DNA of 64,000 bases from Bacillota bacterium (GTDB lineage: Bacteria; Bacillota; Clostridia; Acetivibrionales; DSM-27016). Made by a program: the position numbers and the translations under genes. The DNA lies in contig JAEWDM010000005.1 of NCBI GenBank assembly GCA_023390115.1, positions 1 through 64,000 on the forward strand, written 5' to 3'. Positions 1-8,512 of this stretch are shown here, piece by piece. Position 1 is the stretch's first letter; each line of letters starts with the position of its first letter. A model generated the notes under the pieces. That model saw only the letters and a program-made list of their open reading frames with translations, was not told the origin of the DNA and searched no databases.

Positions 1-13
1 ATTCTTTAAAAAT

Positions 14-36
14 ATCAAGTTAGGCGCCAACTTGAT
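14..36. repeat. Short inverted repeat at window edge
   Basis: Two 8-base arms (ATCAAGTT and AACTTGAT) flank a GC-rich 7-base spacer, giving a compact hairpin. It lies just past the terminator that follows the truncated reverse transcriptase. Its role is unknown; it could be a protein-binding palindrome or the loop of another terminator whose gene lies outside the window. Confidence 0.5.
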
Positions 37-40
37 TATA

Positions 41-70
41 TAAAAAGCACCCTCAATTTTGAAGGTGCTA
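41..70 (-). terminator. Rho-independent terminator after the intron ORF
   Basis: Read on the minus strand, AGCACCTTC pairs with GAGGGTGCT and is followed by five T. It lies about 40 bases after the stop of the truncated reverse transcriptase and would end minus-strand transcripts. Confidence 0.7.
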
Positions 71-108
71 ACTAAACAAAACTTAATATTTCCCAGGGGA
101 GTGTCAAC

Positions 109-1794
109 TCAAGTACCGTTCAGGACAATTTTAGGAAGAGTATCAATCTCCGGCTTTGTAGAACCTGTCTTTGCTCGTTTAAATCCATCTTCATGAAAAA
201 ACAGGGTCTTTTCACCGCTTTTCGTTTGATACTTCACACCAAAGTGCTGATGTCCATATTTGTCTCGGACTTTTCCTATTCGCATTTTGTACTTCGCCCC
301 AAAGGTTTTGAACATGCTGAATTTCATCACGTAATTAAAGTGACCGAGAACACTAACGTTCTCTGCTATCTTGTAATAATTATACATTCCTCGGATTTCT
401 GCGTTGTATTGCTTTAGGATTTCAAGGTCATCATTGTTGATTAAATAGTTTCTGTGGACAGGCTTAAATATTTCCTTTCCATTTTGATATTTGATTTTAA
501 GAGCTTGATAATCTATGAGTTTTTTCTGCCATTTTTCACGAGGAACATACAGCTTGACTTTGCCGTGTCTGGAACGTTTTGTATTGCCATATTCATCTTG
601 TTTCAAGCTTTCATCGCTTGAAACAAAAATGTCGTAGCTTAAAAAACGTGCCTTATCCTGTGCATTAGTAATCAGCGTTTTTTCCTCTGACAACTCCAGC
701 TTCAGACTTTCTGTCATATATCGCTTAATATCAGATTTGATTTCTTCCGCGTCCTGCTTACTTCCAATCACTCCGCATAACCAATCGTCTGCATAACGAA
801 CATAAAACAAACGGCGATAGCCGCTGTCCTGTGGCTCGGAATAATCACATTTCAGCATTTCACTTCGAATAGTGCGTATTCTGTCGTTGGCTGTTTTTCG
901 TTCCTCTGCTGTCAACTTTGCCCATTTACCTTTTGAATACTTTTTGTACCGCAGATATTTGAGTTTTTGTTCCCAGCTTACGTATTCCACGGACCTTTGA
1001 CGTCTTTTCCCACGTTCAAACTGCTTGATGTAGGTTTCCATGTATCGGTCAAACTCGTTCAAATAAATATTCGATAGGATCGGACTGATGATAGACTCCT
1101 GTGGAGTGCCGGAATAGGTATTGTGAAATGTCCAGTCCTCCATGTATCCTGCTTTGAGAAACTTCCATATAAGAGCAATAAAATACTCATCTTGGATACG
1201 CTTTCGCAGAATACTCACCAATACAGCATGGTCAATGTTATCGAAAAACCCATGAATATCGCCCTCTATGAACCATTTTGTGCCTGTAAACTTTGCTTGT
1301 ATCTGCTCTAAGGCGGTATGACAGCTCCGGTTCGGTCGAAAGCCATGTGACAGATTGGAAAATGTCGGTTCATATATGCTCTCTAAAATTATTCTTACAA
1401 CTTCCTGCACAAGTTTATCGTCAAAAGAGGGAATACCCAGTGGACGTTTTTTCCCGTTCTTCTTTTCAATATAGGTTCTTCGTGCAGGATTTGGCTGATA
1501 GTTGTGGTTTTTCATGCTCTCTATCAGCTTTTGTATCCTGTCCATGCCCATACCGTCTATGGTTTTTCCATCTGTTCCTGCGGTCATATTTCCCTCACTT
1601 GCGTAGATGTTCCGATAGGCCAGAAGGAAAAATTCCTCATTATACAGATTCTGGTACAGGCGTTCATAATGATAACTCTCATTACACGCTTTTGTTTTCA
1701 GACTGTTTAACACATCAATTGGATTTCTCAATGCCTCACGCACCTTTCCTTTCTTTGTATTAAGAGATAAACTGCCGCCCTTCGCCATGTACAT
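109..1794 (-). CDS. ltrA: Group II intron reverse transcriptase/maturase (LtrA-like), C-terminally truncated
   Basis: This intron-encoded protein reverse-transcribes and helps splice its host group II intron. Visible are the RT fingers and palm (TDGKTIDGM near residue 75, the RPLGIPSFDDK segment, GFRPNRSCH, the YADD active site near residue 335) and the maturase X domain (DDLEILKQYNAEIRG, FNYVMKFSM). Homologues continue past the X domain into an HNH endonuclease domain with paired Cys and HHVRKLK. Here the protein stops at LNGT, just where that tail should begin. The reading frame opens directly after the structured 5' part of the intron. I infer a 3' deletion that removed the HNH domain together with RNA domains V and VI, so splicing and mobility should be lost. 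Confidence 0.85.
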   Translation of the reverse strand: MYMAKGGSLSLNTKKGKVREALRNPIDVLNSLKTKACNESYHYERLYQNLYNEEFFLLAYRNIYASEGNMTAGTDGKTIDGMGMDRIQKLIESMKNHNYQPNPARRTYIEKKNGKKRPLGIPSFDDKLVQEVVRIILESIYEPTFSNLSHGFRPNRSCHTALEQIQAKFTGTKWFIEGDIHGFFDNIDHAVLVSILRKRIQDEYFIALIWKFLKAGYMEDWTFHNTYSGTPQESIISPILSNIYLNEFDRYMETYIKQFERGKRRQRSVEYVSWEQKLKYLRYKKYSKGKWAKLTAEERKTANDRIRTIRSEMLKCDYSEPQDSGYRRLFYVRYADDWLCGVIGSKQDAEEIKSDIKRYMTESLKLELSEEKTLITNAQDKARFLSYDIFVSSDESLKQDEYGNTKRSRHGKVKLYVPREKWQKKLIDYQALKIKYQNGKEIFKPVHRNYLINNDDLEILKQYNAEIRGMYNYYKIAENVSVLGHFNYVMKFSMFKTFGAKYKMRIGKVRDKYGHQHFGVKYQTKSGEKTLFFHEDGFKRAKTGSTKPEIDTLPKIVLNGT

Positions 1795-2396
1795 GGCTTT
1801 CCCATGCCCGGACTACTACGGCGGCTCCGTTGCCATGCCGGATATTCAGCATCATCTTTCTTGAGCTTTCAGGTCTTGAAATTTATCACCGCCACACAGG
1901 TGTGTGCGGCATTACGCATAGCCGTAAAATACGGCGTTCCGGTTTAGGCAATCTCCGTTTAGACGGTTAGAAACACAGCTTGTCAGATTGTCGGATAGAA
2001 CGTTCGTCCTTTTCCATTTATTATGGTTGGTCGGTGCAAATATCACGGACTGCCGTGCTCGCGATCTACACGGCTCCTGCACCGCTTGACACCTAAACTA
2101 TCGTGTGTCAAGGACTCGACTATGACCCCTCGGACTGTTCATCAAGCAATCAAGCCTTTATCCTCATATCTGACATTTCCCCTTGCCATTCAGTCGCAGC
2201 CTTGATAGTTAAACTGACTTATGACGTTACCAACATGCTACACTCCCTGTCCGGTTTCCCTTTCAGATAAGTTGGTTGGAGAGAATTGTGGGCATATAAT
2301 CCGGATATTTCTCAATCCCTGCTTTGCTAAAGCAGATTTTCTAACCGTCCGCAGACATAACAACTTTGTGCAGTTGTTACGCCCTTACGGACGCAC
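109..2396 (-). mobile_element. Group II intron, 3'-truncated, inserted in an ICE gene
   Basis: On the minus strand the element begins with GTGCGTCCGTAAGGGCG, the typical 5' end of bacterial group II introns (GUGCG). About 600 bases of GC-rich structured RNA (domains I to III/IV) then lead into the maturase gene. It interrupts a DUF6133-type gene right after the codons for GEGYIDTA. I searched the bases after the maturase stop for the domain V hairpin and for the 3' exon and found neither. The intron is therefore a truncated fossil unless its end lies beyond the window; the truncated maturase argues for a real deletion. Confidence 0.75.
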
Positions 2397-2535
2397 TGGC
2401 TGTGTCGATGTAGCCCTCCCCTGCACTCTCTGAGAGAATGTGCCTGCTGCGGAATGCAAGTCTGGCGGCGGTGTCCTTTGCCGCCGTCAGCTTATGAGAA
2501 ACCGTGGATTTCACTTTTTTGATAATATGAACCAT
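2397..2535 (-). pseudogene. DUF6133-like ICE gene, 5' exon only (intron-interrupted)
   Basis: A start codon with a good GGAGG site opens a frame coding for MVHIIKKVKSTVSHKL and ending GEGYIDTA. This resembles the conserved N-terminal half of small ICE membrane proteins named DUF6133. In homologues one transmembrane helix follows the GEGYIDTA motif. Here the group II intron starts exactly at that point. The 3' exon is not in the window. The gene belongs to the same minus-strand ICE block as the YodL and methylase genes upstream of it. The family call is from memory of the motif. Confidence 0.6.
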
Positions 2536-2591
2536 ATTCTTTTCCTCCGTTCTATTGATAGAGGGCATAAGAAAAGACAGCCCAAGGCTGT

Positions 2592-3146
2592 CTACATACT
2601 CATGCCCATGGTTTGGGTTTGCTCCGATCCCTCAAAGCTAATCTTCTGAAATCCGAAACGGTCACAGTAGTGAAACTCGCTGCCGCCCTCATCGTAAAGC
2701 TCCACCACATCGGACATGGACAGGGAATGGCCTTGATAGCCGGGCGGGTGATTGACATTGCACCTTGTGTAGATGGCTTCGAGGTTGTTGGTGTCCAGTT
2801 GCCCGTCATAGGCGATGCGGTAATACTCCGGGGACGGCTCCCCGAACTGCCGCACTGTTTCCTCATAGGAGATAAATTTCATATACACGTCCGTATCCGG
2901 TTTCAGCTGCCAGATGCGGACATTTTTCAGCAGAGCGGCAGCTTCCATGCTGCCCATCTGTTCTCCCGCGGCAAGGCGTTCCATCACGCCGTCCGTCCAC
3001 TGCGGGGTTAGGCTGCGGCTTTTGAGCCATGCGGTCAGCTCATTGTTTCGGAAGATGCTGTCCACCACAGCAGTTTCTTTTTCTGTATATCCGGCCGGGT
3101 TTCCATAGTAGGAAATGAGGCCGTTTTTCAGGGTGATTTCCGGCAT
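2592..3146 (-). CDS. YodL-domain ICE protein
   Basis: A 184-residue soluble protein. The C-terminal half (from about residue 75: VRIWQLKPDTDVYMKFISY through LSMSDVVELYD) matches the YodL-like domain found in many Firmicute conjugative elements. The N-terminal part (LISYYGNPAGYTEKE and a repeat-like helical region) resembles the same ICE family. A GGGAGGTGAGCAT site precedes the ATG, so the start is secure. Its function is not known; it travels with conjugation genes and is co-oriented with the methylase and DUF6133 genes. Nothing in it looks broken. Confidence 0.75.
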   Translation of the reverse strand: MPEITLKNGLISYYGNPAGYTEKETAVVDSIFRNNELTAWLKSRSLTPQWTDGVMERLAAGEQMGSMEAAALLKNVRIWQLKPDTDVYMKFISYEETVRQFGEPSPEYYRIAYDGQLDTNNLEAIYTRCNVNHPPGYQGHSLSMSDVVELYDEGGSEFHYCDRFGFQKISFEGSEQTQTMGMSM

Positions 3147-3179
3147 ATGCTCACCTCCCGGATCGTGAATCTAAACAGG

Positions 3180-3753
3180 TTATTCCCCGTAGACGATGCT
3201 GTTCGGCATAATCAGCTCATCCAGATCCGCAAGGCACACACCGCTTTGAGCCAGCACCGTAAGGATACCGGGCGGCACATCGGATATCCTGCTGAATGTC
3301 TGCCTTCACCACCGTGATTTCGCCGCTGTCCTCATCTGTATAGGCTTCCAGCTTGGCTTCTGTGGGGATGCCCGCTTCCTCCAGCAGATAACCGGGGATG
3401 CGGATGCTCTGGCTTTCGTCCAGCAGATCGTGGCAGAGGGAGCAGCTTGCCACCCATTCGGCGGGGCGGCCGTCACGGGAAGCAGCACACGCGCCGCAAG
3501 GTTTTTCTCCCTCACAGTCGCCGCCGCAGTTATTGCAAAGGCCGCAGGCCGAGGCGAGAACGACGGTCAGGTCGGCGGCGAGGGTGCTGAGGCTCTGGAT
3601 GGCATTTGCCACCTCCAGCGCCGTCATTTTATCCTTCATAAATACAAGGATGCTCTGTCCGGTATGAAGCTCCAAAGTATCCTTGCCGGTGAAGCCGGAT
3701 TGTTCGCAGGCGTCGGCAGGGAGGCCAATTTGGGGCATTTGATTCTTTTTCAT
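3180..3753 (-). pseudogene. Conserved ICE cysteine-rich protein, frameshifted near its C-terminus
   Basis: The start is the ATG with an AGGAGG site at 3753. The frame codes for MKKNQMPQIGLPADACEQ, then a Cys-rich stretch around residues 60-105 (CGLCNNCGGDC, CGAC, CSLC) that could bind metal. In the current frame it runs into an unrelated tail and stops at 3217. The neighbouring frame, entered at about 3281-3284, continues sensibly as DVPPGILTVLAQSGVCLAD and on to PNSIVYGE before a TAA at 3180. I infer a one- or two-base indel in GATATCCGATGTG. It could be a sequencing error, but neighbouring ICE genes carry lesions too. Function unknown. Confidence 0.65.
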
Positions 3754-3820
3754 GAATGATTTCCTCCTATAAAATATTGATTTTGCAATTTGTGCAATGC
3801 TGTGCCAATGGCGTCTTTGC

Positions 3821-4651
3821 CTATTCCATGAAGCCTCCTTCCCCAAATAGATTCAGCTGTGACGGAGCATTGTTTTCGCGCTCATACAGATCGTAGTTGG
3901 CAATGAGGATTTCAGGAAACTGCGCCCCATTGTCATATCGCTGCTTGATATTGTTGATGCGGGTAAAGGCTTCCGTTTGGATGCCCGGCGCATCATAGAG
4001 GCTGCGAATAAATTCACAGTCGTTGTAAGACAGCAAAAATTTACCGTCGATCCGCAGCAGCGCATCCCGCAGACGGATGTGGTCTTTTTCCGTGAAGCCG
4101 TCCTCGCCCACGTTTTTGTAATAGCTTTCCGTTTCAAAATACGGTGGGCCGCAGTAGAAAAAGCTCACAGGGCGGTCATACTGCCCGATGAGCTTCTCGA
4201 AATCCTTGTTTTCGATGACTACCTTGGCAAGCCGACGATGGGCCTGCTCAATGAGGGGAAAGTTACTCCGAATGTCGTGGGGCTGGCTGCCGTAGCTGGT
4301 CAGCCCCGAGGCGTAGCTGTAGCGGATGAGCTGGTAAAACCACGCCGCCCTTTGCACATCCGATGCGGGACTGTCACGGGCGAGGGCGTTTTTCACAAGC
4401 TCAAAATCTGCGCGGGAGTTCAGGCAATAGGCAAGCGCCGCCATCAGCTCCTGCGGCTTCTCCCGCACACAGCGGTAGAGGTTCACCAGCAGGCCGTTGA
4501 AGTCGTTGTAGACTTCAAAATCGTTTCCGGGCCGCTTGTGAAACAGCACCCAGCCGCCCCCGCCAAACACCTCAATGTACCGCTCATAATAGAGGGGAAA
4601 CAGGGTGGTGATCAGCTCCCGCAGGGATTTCTTGCCGCCGATCCAGGACAT
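3821..4651 (-). CDS. Dam-type DNA adenine N6-methyltransferase with altered DPPY motif
   Basis: ICE-borne class I adenine methyltransferase. The SAM-binding motif I is present at the N-terminus (IGGKKSLRE, then YIEVFGGGGWVLF). The catalytic motif IV should be DPPY; the codons here read GGC-CCA-CCG-TAT, giving GPPY with Gly at residue 168 instead of Asp. That Asp contacts the target amino group, so I expect a dead or very weak enzyme. Homologues usually begin with a few extra residues (NSFMSWIGG). In this sequence that position carries CTG with a GGAGG site upstream at about 4676, so the real start may be CTG at 4663, overlapping the stop of the preceding gene. Confidence 0.85.
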   Translation of the reverse strand: MSWIGGKKSLRELITTLFPLYYERYIEVFGGGGWVLFHKRPGNDFEVYNDFNGLLVNLYRCVREKPQELMAALAYCLNSRADFELVKNALARDSPASDVQRAAWFYQLIRYSYASGLTSYGSQPHDIRSNFPLIEQAHRRLAKVVIENKDFEKLIGQYDRPVSFFYCGPPYFETESYYKNVGEDGFTEKDHIRLRDALLRIDGKFLLSYNDCEFIRSLYDAPGIQTEAFTRINNIKQRYDNGAQFPEILIANYDLYERENNAPSQLNLFGEGGFME

Positions 4652-4659
4652 GAAGCTGT

Positions 4660-4992
4660 TCAGGGTTCATCACCTCCCTCCAGCGGCAGGCGCAGCTGTG
4701 TATCGTCAAACGCCGCAGGAGAGTGCCGCAGACCGGTAATGGCGGCGCTGATTCCGCTGATGCGGTTTCTCATGTGCCGGATGGTCATGCGTACCTCGGC
4801 TTCGGTTTTTGCATAAAAGTACCCGTTCTGGTCGCTGGCAATGGGAACACCTTCCCGGCGCAGGGCGTTGACCTGATCCCGCAGTTCCTTGCCCGAAACA
4901 TGGAAGGTGTGTTCCAGCTCCCGACTGATGGCGGCGTTTTCCGCGCCATGGTGATACCGGTGCAGATGCACGGCAAGCTGTTCTTTCTGCAT
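4660..4992 (-). CDS. ICE winged-helix/HTH small protein
   Basis: The chosen start is the ATG preceded by AAAGGAGGACCC, giving about 110 residues. It opens with MQKEQLAVHLHRYHHG, a helical region that looks like a winged-helix fold (ISRELEHTFHVSGKELRDQV then a wing-like GVPIASDQNGYFYA). Such small HTH proteins commonly sit just upstream of the methylase in Firmicute ICEs. It would bind DNA and may regulate the module. The stop overlaps the likely start of the methylase, so the two are translationally linked. No catalytic motif is seen. Confidence 0.6.
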   Translation of the reverse strand: MQKEQLAVHLHRYHHGAENAAISRELEHTFHVSGKELRDQVNALRREGVPIASDQNGYFYAKTEAEVRMTIRHMRNRISGISAAITGLRHSPAAFDDTQLRLPLEGGDEP

Positions 4993-5036
4993 GGGTCCTC
5001 CTTTCCGGCCGTCTCCCCGGAAAGGCAAAAAGGGCG

Positions 5037-5076
5037 CAAAAAAACAGGGCCGCCTCCTGTATGGGGAAACGGCCCT
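5037..5076 (-). terminator. Intrinsic terminator
   Basis: On the minus strand AGGGCCG and CGGCCCT form a 7-bp stem followed by eight T. It lies between the 96-residue gene upstream and the HTH gene downstream and separates their transcripts. Confidence 0.7.
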
Positions 5077-5093
5077 ATTTTGATATGAGGTCT

Positions 5094-5121
5094 AAAAAAG
5101 CGCAGGCAGAGATGCCTGCGC
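5094..5121 (-). terminator. Intrinsic terminator of the 96-residue gene
   Basis: A perfect 9-bp stem (GCGCAGGCA / TGCCTGCGC) with a 4-base loop is followed by six T on the minus strand. It begins inside the last codon of the gene. Confidence 0.8.
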
Positions 5122-5411
5122 TACTTGATTACGCCAAGCTCTCTTAACACTGCTACGCAGTCCTTGGCGCCCTGAATGTATAGGTGCTTTTGAAATTTCA
5201 CCTCCATATCTGAATTTTCGGTCAGGTAATTGTCGATCCTGTCCTTTGTGTGCTGCGCAATTTCAGCGCTGTTCTGAATGCTCGCGCTGAGTTCGAGCAG
5301 TTCCCGTGCCAGTTCTTCCGACTGAGGGTCTGATTCCCTCATGGCGGAATACGCAAGCTGAAACCGCTCCGCCAGAGCCATATCCAGCAAATCCATGAGC
5401 TTCTCGTCCAT
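5121..5411 (-). CDS. Small uncharacterised ICE protein
   Basis: A 96-residue acidic, almost entirely helical protein without Cys clusters or a signal peptide: MDEKLMDLLDMALAERF at the start, a central stretch of ELARELLELSASIQNS and a C-terminal IQGAKDCVAVLRELG. I do not recognise the family with certainty; small helical proteins of this kind are common cargo of Firmicute ICEs. A strong terminator overlaps its 3' end and a plus-strand promoter follows its 5' end, so it is transcribed on its own. The ribosome site (GAGG) is modest. Confidence 0.5.
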   Translation of the reverse strand: MDEKLMDLLDMALAERFQLAYSAMRESDPQSEELARELLELSASIQNSAEIAQHTKDRIDNYLTENSDMEVKFQKHLYIQGAKDCVAVLRELGVIK

Positions 5412-5508
5412 CTTCTTCGCCTCTTTAACTGGACTTTGGTTTAAGATGTTGAAATTTGCTGAAATATAGATTTTGTAAGTTACATCTTATAAGAATATGG
5501 GCTTTTAC

Positions 5509-5537
5509 TTGAATTTAATCCATATCTGTGATAATAT
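5509..5537 (+). promoter_or_regulatory. Sigma-A promoter of the AAA ATPase gene
   Basis: TTGAAT and TAATAT are separated by 17 bases, 32 bases before the ATG, with an AAAGGAGG ribosome site between. Confidence 0.65.
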
Positions 5538-5569
5538 AAATTAAATATTGCAAAGGAGGTCTTTCATCT

Positions 5570-6784
5570 ATGATTAGTCGAGAGTTATATATGAGCCGCA
5601 TCCGTCCTTTTATCGGAAACGAGCTTATTAAAGTTTTAACCGGCATCCGCCGTAGCGGAAAGTCCGTCATGCTGGATTTGATTCAGCGAGAGTTGGTCGC
5701 CTCCGGTGTGAATGAGGATCAGTTTATTTCTATCAACTTTGAAAATATGAGCAATGCGCACCTTTGCTTTGCCGAGGCACTGCATGAGGAGGTCACTCGG
5801 AGGATAAATGGCATCGACCGGAAGACATATCTTTTTTTTGATGAGATTCAGGAAGTCATTGGCTGGGAAAAGTGCATCAATTCCTTTCGGGTTGAATTTG
5901 ATTGTGATATCTATATCACTGGCTCAAATGCCAAGCTGCTTTCGGGAGAGCTGGCCACATACCTTGCCGGGAGATATGTGGAATTTGTGATTTATCCCTT
6001 TTCCTTTGGAGAGTTCTCGGAGCTGTATCATACCGTTTTTCCTGATTCTGATTCGAGAGCGATGTTTACCCAATACCTTACCGATGGCGGGATGCCATAC
6101 CTGAGCAACCTCCGCTATGCCGAACAACCGAGCCGTCAGTATCTGGAAGACCTTTATAATTCCGTTGTTCTGAAAGATATCGTAAAACGCAACAACATCC
6201 GGGATGTCGATTTGCTGGAGCGTATCATCGCATACATTACGGCAAACATCGGGACGACTTTCTCCGCCACGGCGATTTCGAAATATCTTAAAAGCGAGGG
6301 ACGTACTGTTGCGCCGGAGACTATCCTCAACTACATCAAGGCTTGCGAGGACGCTTTTCTGTTCTATCGTGTCCGTAGACAGGACTTGCAGGGTAAGAAG
6401 ATTCTCACCGTCAATGAAAAATACTATATTGCCGACCACGGAATCAGAGAGGCTGTTTTCGGCGGGAATATGAAGGACATCAACCTCATTTTTGAGAACA
6501 TCGTGTATATGGAACTCCTGCGGCGAGGGTATAAGGTCACCGTTGGAAAGGTAGGAGAAAAAGAGATTGATTTTATTGCTGAAAAGCAAACGCAAAAGCT
6601 CTACGTTCAGGTAGCTTATTTGCTGGCATCCGAGGAAACCATCCGGCGTGAATTCGGAGTATATGATACGGTCAGGGACAACTTCCCCAAGTATGTTGTG
6701 TCCTATGATGAATTTGATATGAGCAGGGATGGATTAAAGCATATGAATATCCGTGACTTCCTATTGTCTGAGCAATGGAATTGA
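5570..6784 (+). CDS. AAA (AAA_14) ATPase with C-terminal DUF4143
   Basis: A 404-residue P-loop ATPase. The Walker A motif GIRRSGKS is at residues 25-32, Walker B YLFFDEIQ around 88-95, and a sensor-like ITGSNAKLL follows. The C-terminal half carries the DUF4143 region, a nuclease-like fold: FENIVYMELLRRGYKV then EKEIDFIAEK, with an E-x(n)-D pattern. Such proteins are frequent in mobile and accessory DNA of Bacteria and Archaea; the cellular role is not established. The gene has its own promoter and terminator, stands alone between two ICE-like minus-strand genes and looks intact. Confidence 0.85.
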   Translation: MISRELYMSRIRPFIGNELIKVLTGIRRSGKSVMLDLIQRELVASGVNEDQFISINFENMSNAHLCFAEALHEEVTRRINGIDRKTYLFFDEIQEVIGWEKCINSFRVEFDCDIYITGSNAKLLSGELATYLAGRYVEFVIYPFSFGEFSELYHTVFPDSDSRAMFTQYLTDGGMPYLSNLRYAEQPSRQYLEDLYNSVVLKDIVKRNNIRDVDLLERIIAYITANIGTTFSATAISKYLKSEGRTVAPETILNYIKACEDAFLFYRVRRQDLQGKKILTVNEKYYIADHGIREAVFGGNMKDINLIFENIVYMELLRRGYKVTVGKVGEKEIDFIAEKQTQKLYVQVAYLLASEETIRREFGVYDTVRDNFPKYVVSYDEFDMSRDGLKHMNIRDFLLSEQWN

Positions 6785-6811
6785 GTCTCTGCTCCTTCCT
6801 TTTAAATAAGA

Positions 6812-6855
6812 AAATGCCTGTCATGGTTTACTTGCCATGACGGGCATTTGTTTTT
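6812..6855. terminator. Bidirectional terminator between convergent genes
   Basis: About 15 bp of stem (AAATGCCTGTCATGG with CCATGACGGGCATTT) flank a short loop; T-rich tracts follow on the plus strand and A-rich ones precede it. It ends the ATPase gene and the converging minus-strand pseudogene. Confidence 0.75.
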
Positions 6856-7433
6856 CTACTGTCCAGCCTGTTGCGGTTCCTCTTGAAATTTTCGTATCAG
6901 ACTCATGTGCTTATTTGATTTCTGAGTGATGCGGTGAGCTTTGGTTGCCATGTATTCGATCAGGCAGTCTTTGGGTATCAGGTATTTGTTGTAGTACCAC
7001 ACCCCCAATAATTTCTTTTTAGTTATCTATTCTGACACTGTGGTTTTGCAGTAACCGGTCAGTTTCACAGCATCATCCACGGTAAGTGCATCAGGAGAGC
7101 TAATCCATCTTTTCTTCAGCATCTCCATGAATTCATCCGCATCTATCTGAATCTCTGTCTGACGCTTTGGTCTGTATTTTATTCCGCTTGAAAAAATTCC
7201 GGGAGGTGTCAGCAGGGACTCCGGAGAATCTTCTAAGCGGGTAAGGTATTTTACCACATCCGTTATCCGGATTTTGAACCTGCGTGTCTTTTTACCTGTA
7301 TCCTCGCAGGGGATATACCCATTCTCTAAAAGCCATGTGGCCTTTCGTTTGCTCATTCTGCAGATCTGTAAAACTGGTCTTGACATATCTTTTCCGGGTA
7401 TTCGGTCAGAAGGTAAGAGTAGTCAGTTGCCAT
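6856..7433 (-). pseudogene. Small HTH DNA-binding protein gene with a frameshift and an amber stop
   Basis: Three pieces join into one Firmicute family of excisionase-like HTH proteins. From the ATG at 7433 (GGAGGA site) the frame reads MATDYSYLLTEYPEKICQDQ then FYR and ends. One base out of step, from about 7364, it continues CRMSKRKATWLLENGYIPC through a TGYCKTTVSE helix. There a TAG at 7027-7029 stands where homologues have Trp. After the TAG the same frame goes on KKKLLGVWYYNKYLIPK to a stop at 6856. So the gene carries one frameshift and one nonsense mutation and should be dead. Confidence 0.7.
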
Positions 7434-7621
7434 GTCCATTCCTCCAATGCATTGATGGTGCAGACAGATATCTGATCTGTCTGTTTTGCGTTATTCACTT
7501 TATAATCAATGTCATATGATAATATAAGATAATTTTGCCTACTTTGAATAATAAACTAAGGAGTGTATAATGTCAATAGAATAAAATAATTATACGAGAT
7601 AGGAAGAAGGAAAATTTTATT

Positions 7622-7977
7622 ATGCAAATACTTGTGATTAATGGAAGTCCCAGAAAAAACTGGAACACCGATATGCTGTTAAATAAGGCGCTGGAGGGCG
7701 CTGCCTCCCAGGGAAAGTGTTTGCGGCAGATGGGGATCTGCCTGAGGCTGCCTATTTTGCAATTACGGAAGATCCTGCGCACATACCGGATGCGAACCTT
7801 ATCGGCTTTTGGGCCGAGAATCAGGATAAAGTCAACCTGATTGCAGATTTAGTTATAAAAAACGGAGGAAAGATCATTGATGGCCCAAGGCTGTTTCCTA
7901 TAAGTCCTACATATTATGCTGTCTACTTTGAAGATCCGTGTGGTAACAAGTATGAACTTGTACATCGGTTGAATTAA
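7622..7977 (+). pseudogene. Chimera: FMN-reductase N-terminus joined to a VOC (glyoxalase-fold) C-terminus
   Basis: The first 90 bases code for MQILVINGSPRKNWNTDM and ALEGAASQGK, the phosphate-binding N-terminus of NADPH-dependent FMN reductases/flavodoxin-like proteins. At about 7715 the sense switches to another frame, which codes for the C-terminal half of a VOC-superfamily protein (IADLVIKNGGKIIDGPRLF then YYAVYFEDPCGNKYELVH). Neither protein is complete and the two frames differ, so no functional product is expected. I infer a deletion that joined two neighbouring genes. Confidence 0.7.
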
Positions 7978-8010
7978 AGGAGCTTTTATCAAGGGGGTGA
8001 CTACAAGAAG

Positions 8011-8505
8011 GTGAATACGAATGAGAATAGGGGAGGCCTGCATAAAGTGGTTGGACAAACAAAATCTGCTGGTTTCCAGGTTGGAAAACGAAAAACATTT
8101 GAGCTTTCGTTACAACAGGCATGGGATTTTATTATCTCAGACGAAGGAATAAGATTATGGCTAGGTGACATACAGGGTACAAGGGTAGAAGAAGGAAATA
8201 CATACCGGACCCGGGACGGTGCCGAAGGTGAATTTCGGATCGTCAACCCATATAGTCACATACGCCTCACTTGGCGCCCGGAGGGTTGGCATAAGGCATC
8301 AACAATTCAGGTACGCGTTATCCCGACAAACAAAAGTAAAACAGTAATAAGCTTTCATCAGGAGAACCTTTTAGGTGAGAAAGAACGTGGAATAATGTAC
8401 CAGAAATGGTCGAAAGTGGTCGAAGAAATAGAAAACGTGAACGATCAACTGAGTTTGCAGTGTTGCCTCGAAGATGGGGAACATGAAGGTGCATCAAAAA
8501 AATAG
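8011..8505 (+). CDS. SRPBCC (AHSA1/START-like) protein
   Basis: A 164-residue protein with the helix-grip fold of the AHSA1 family. Visible are the start of the domain (KTFELSLQQAWDFIISDEG), a DGAEGEFRIVNPYSHIRLTW strand pair, and a C-terminal helix (GIMYQKWSKVVEEIENV). Proteins of this family bind hydrophobic ligands or act as co-chaperones; the ligand cannot be read from sequence. The start is a GTG at the frame's 5' end with only a fair ribosome site. A c-di-GMP riboswitch begins seven bases after its stop. Confidence 0.7.
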   Translation: MNTNENRGGLHKVVGQTKSAGFQVGKRKTFELSLQQAWDFIISDEGIRLWLGDIQGTRVEEGNTYRTRDGAEGEFRIVNPYSHIRLTWRPEGWHKASTIQVRVIPTNKSKTVISFHQENLLGEKERGIMYQKWSKVVEEIENVNDQLSLQCCLEDGEHEGASKK

Positions 8506-8512
8506 AATAGAG

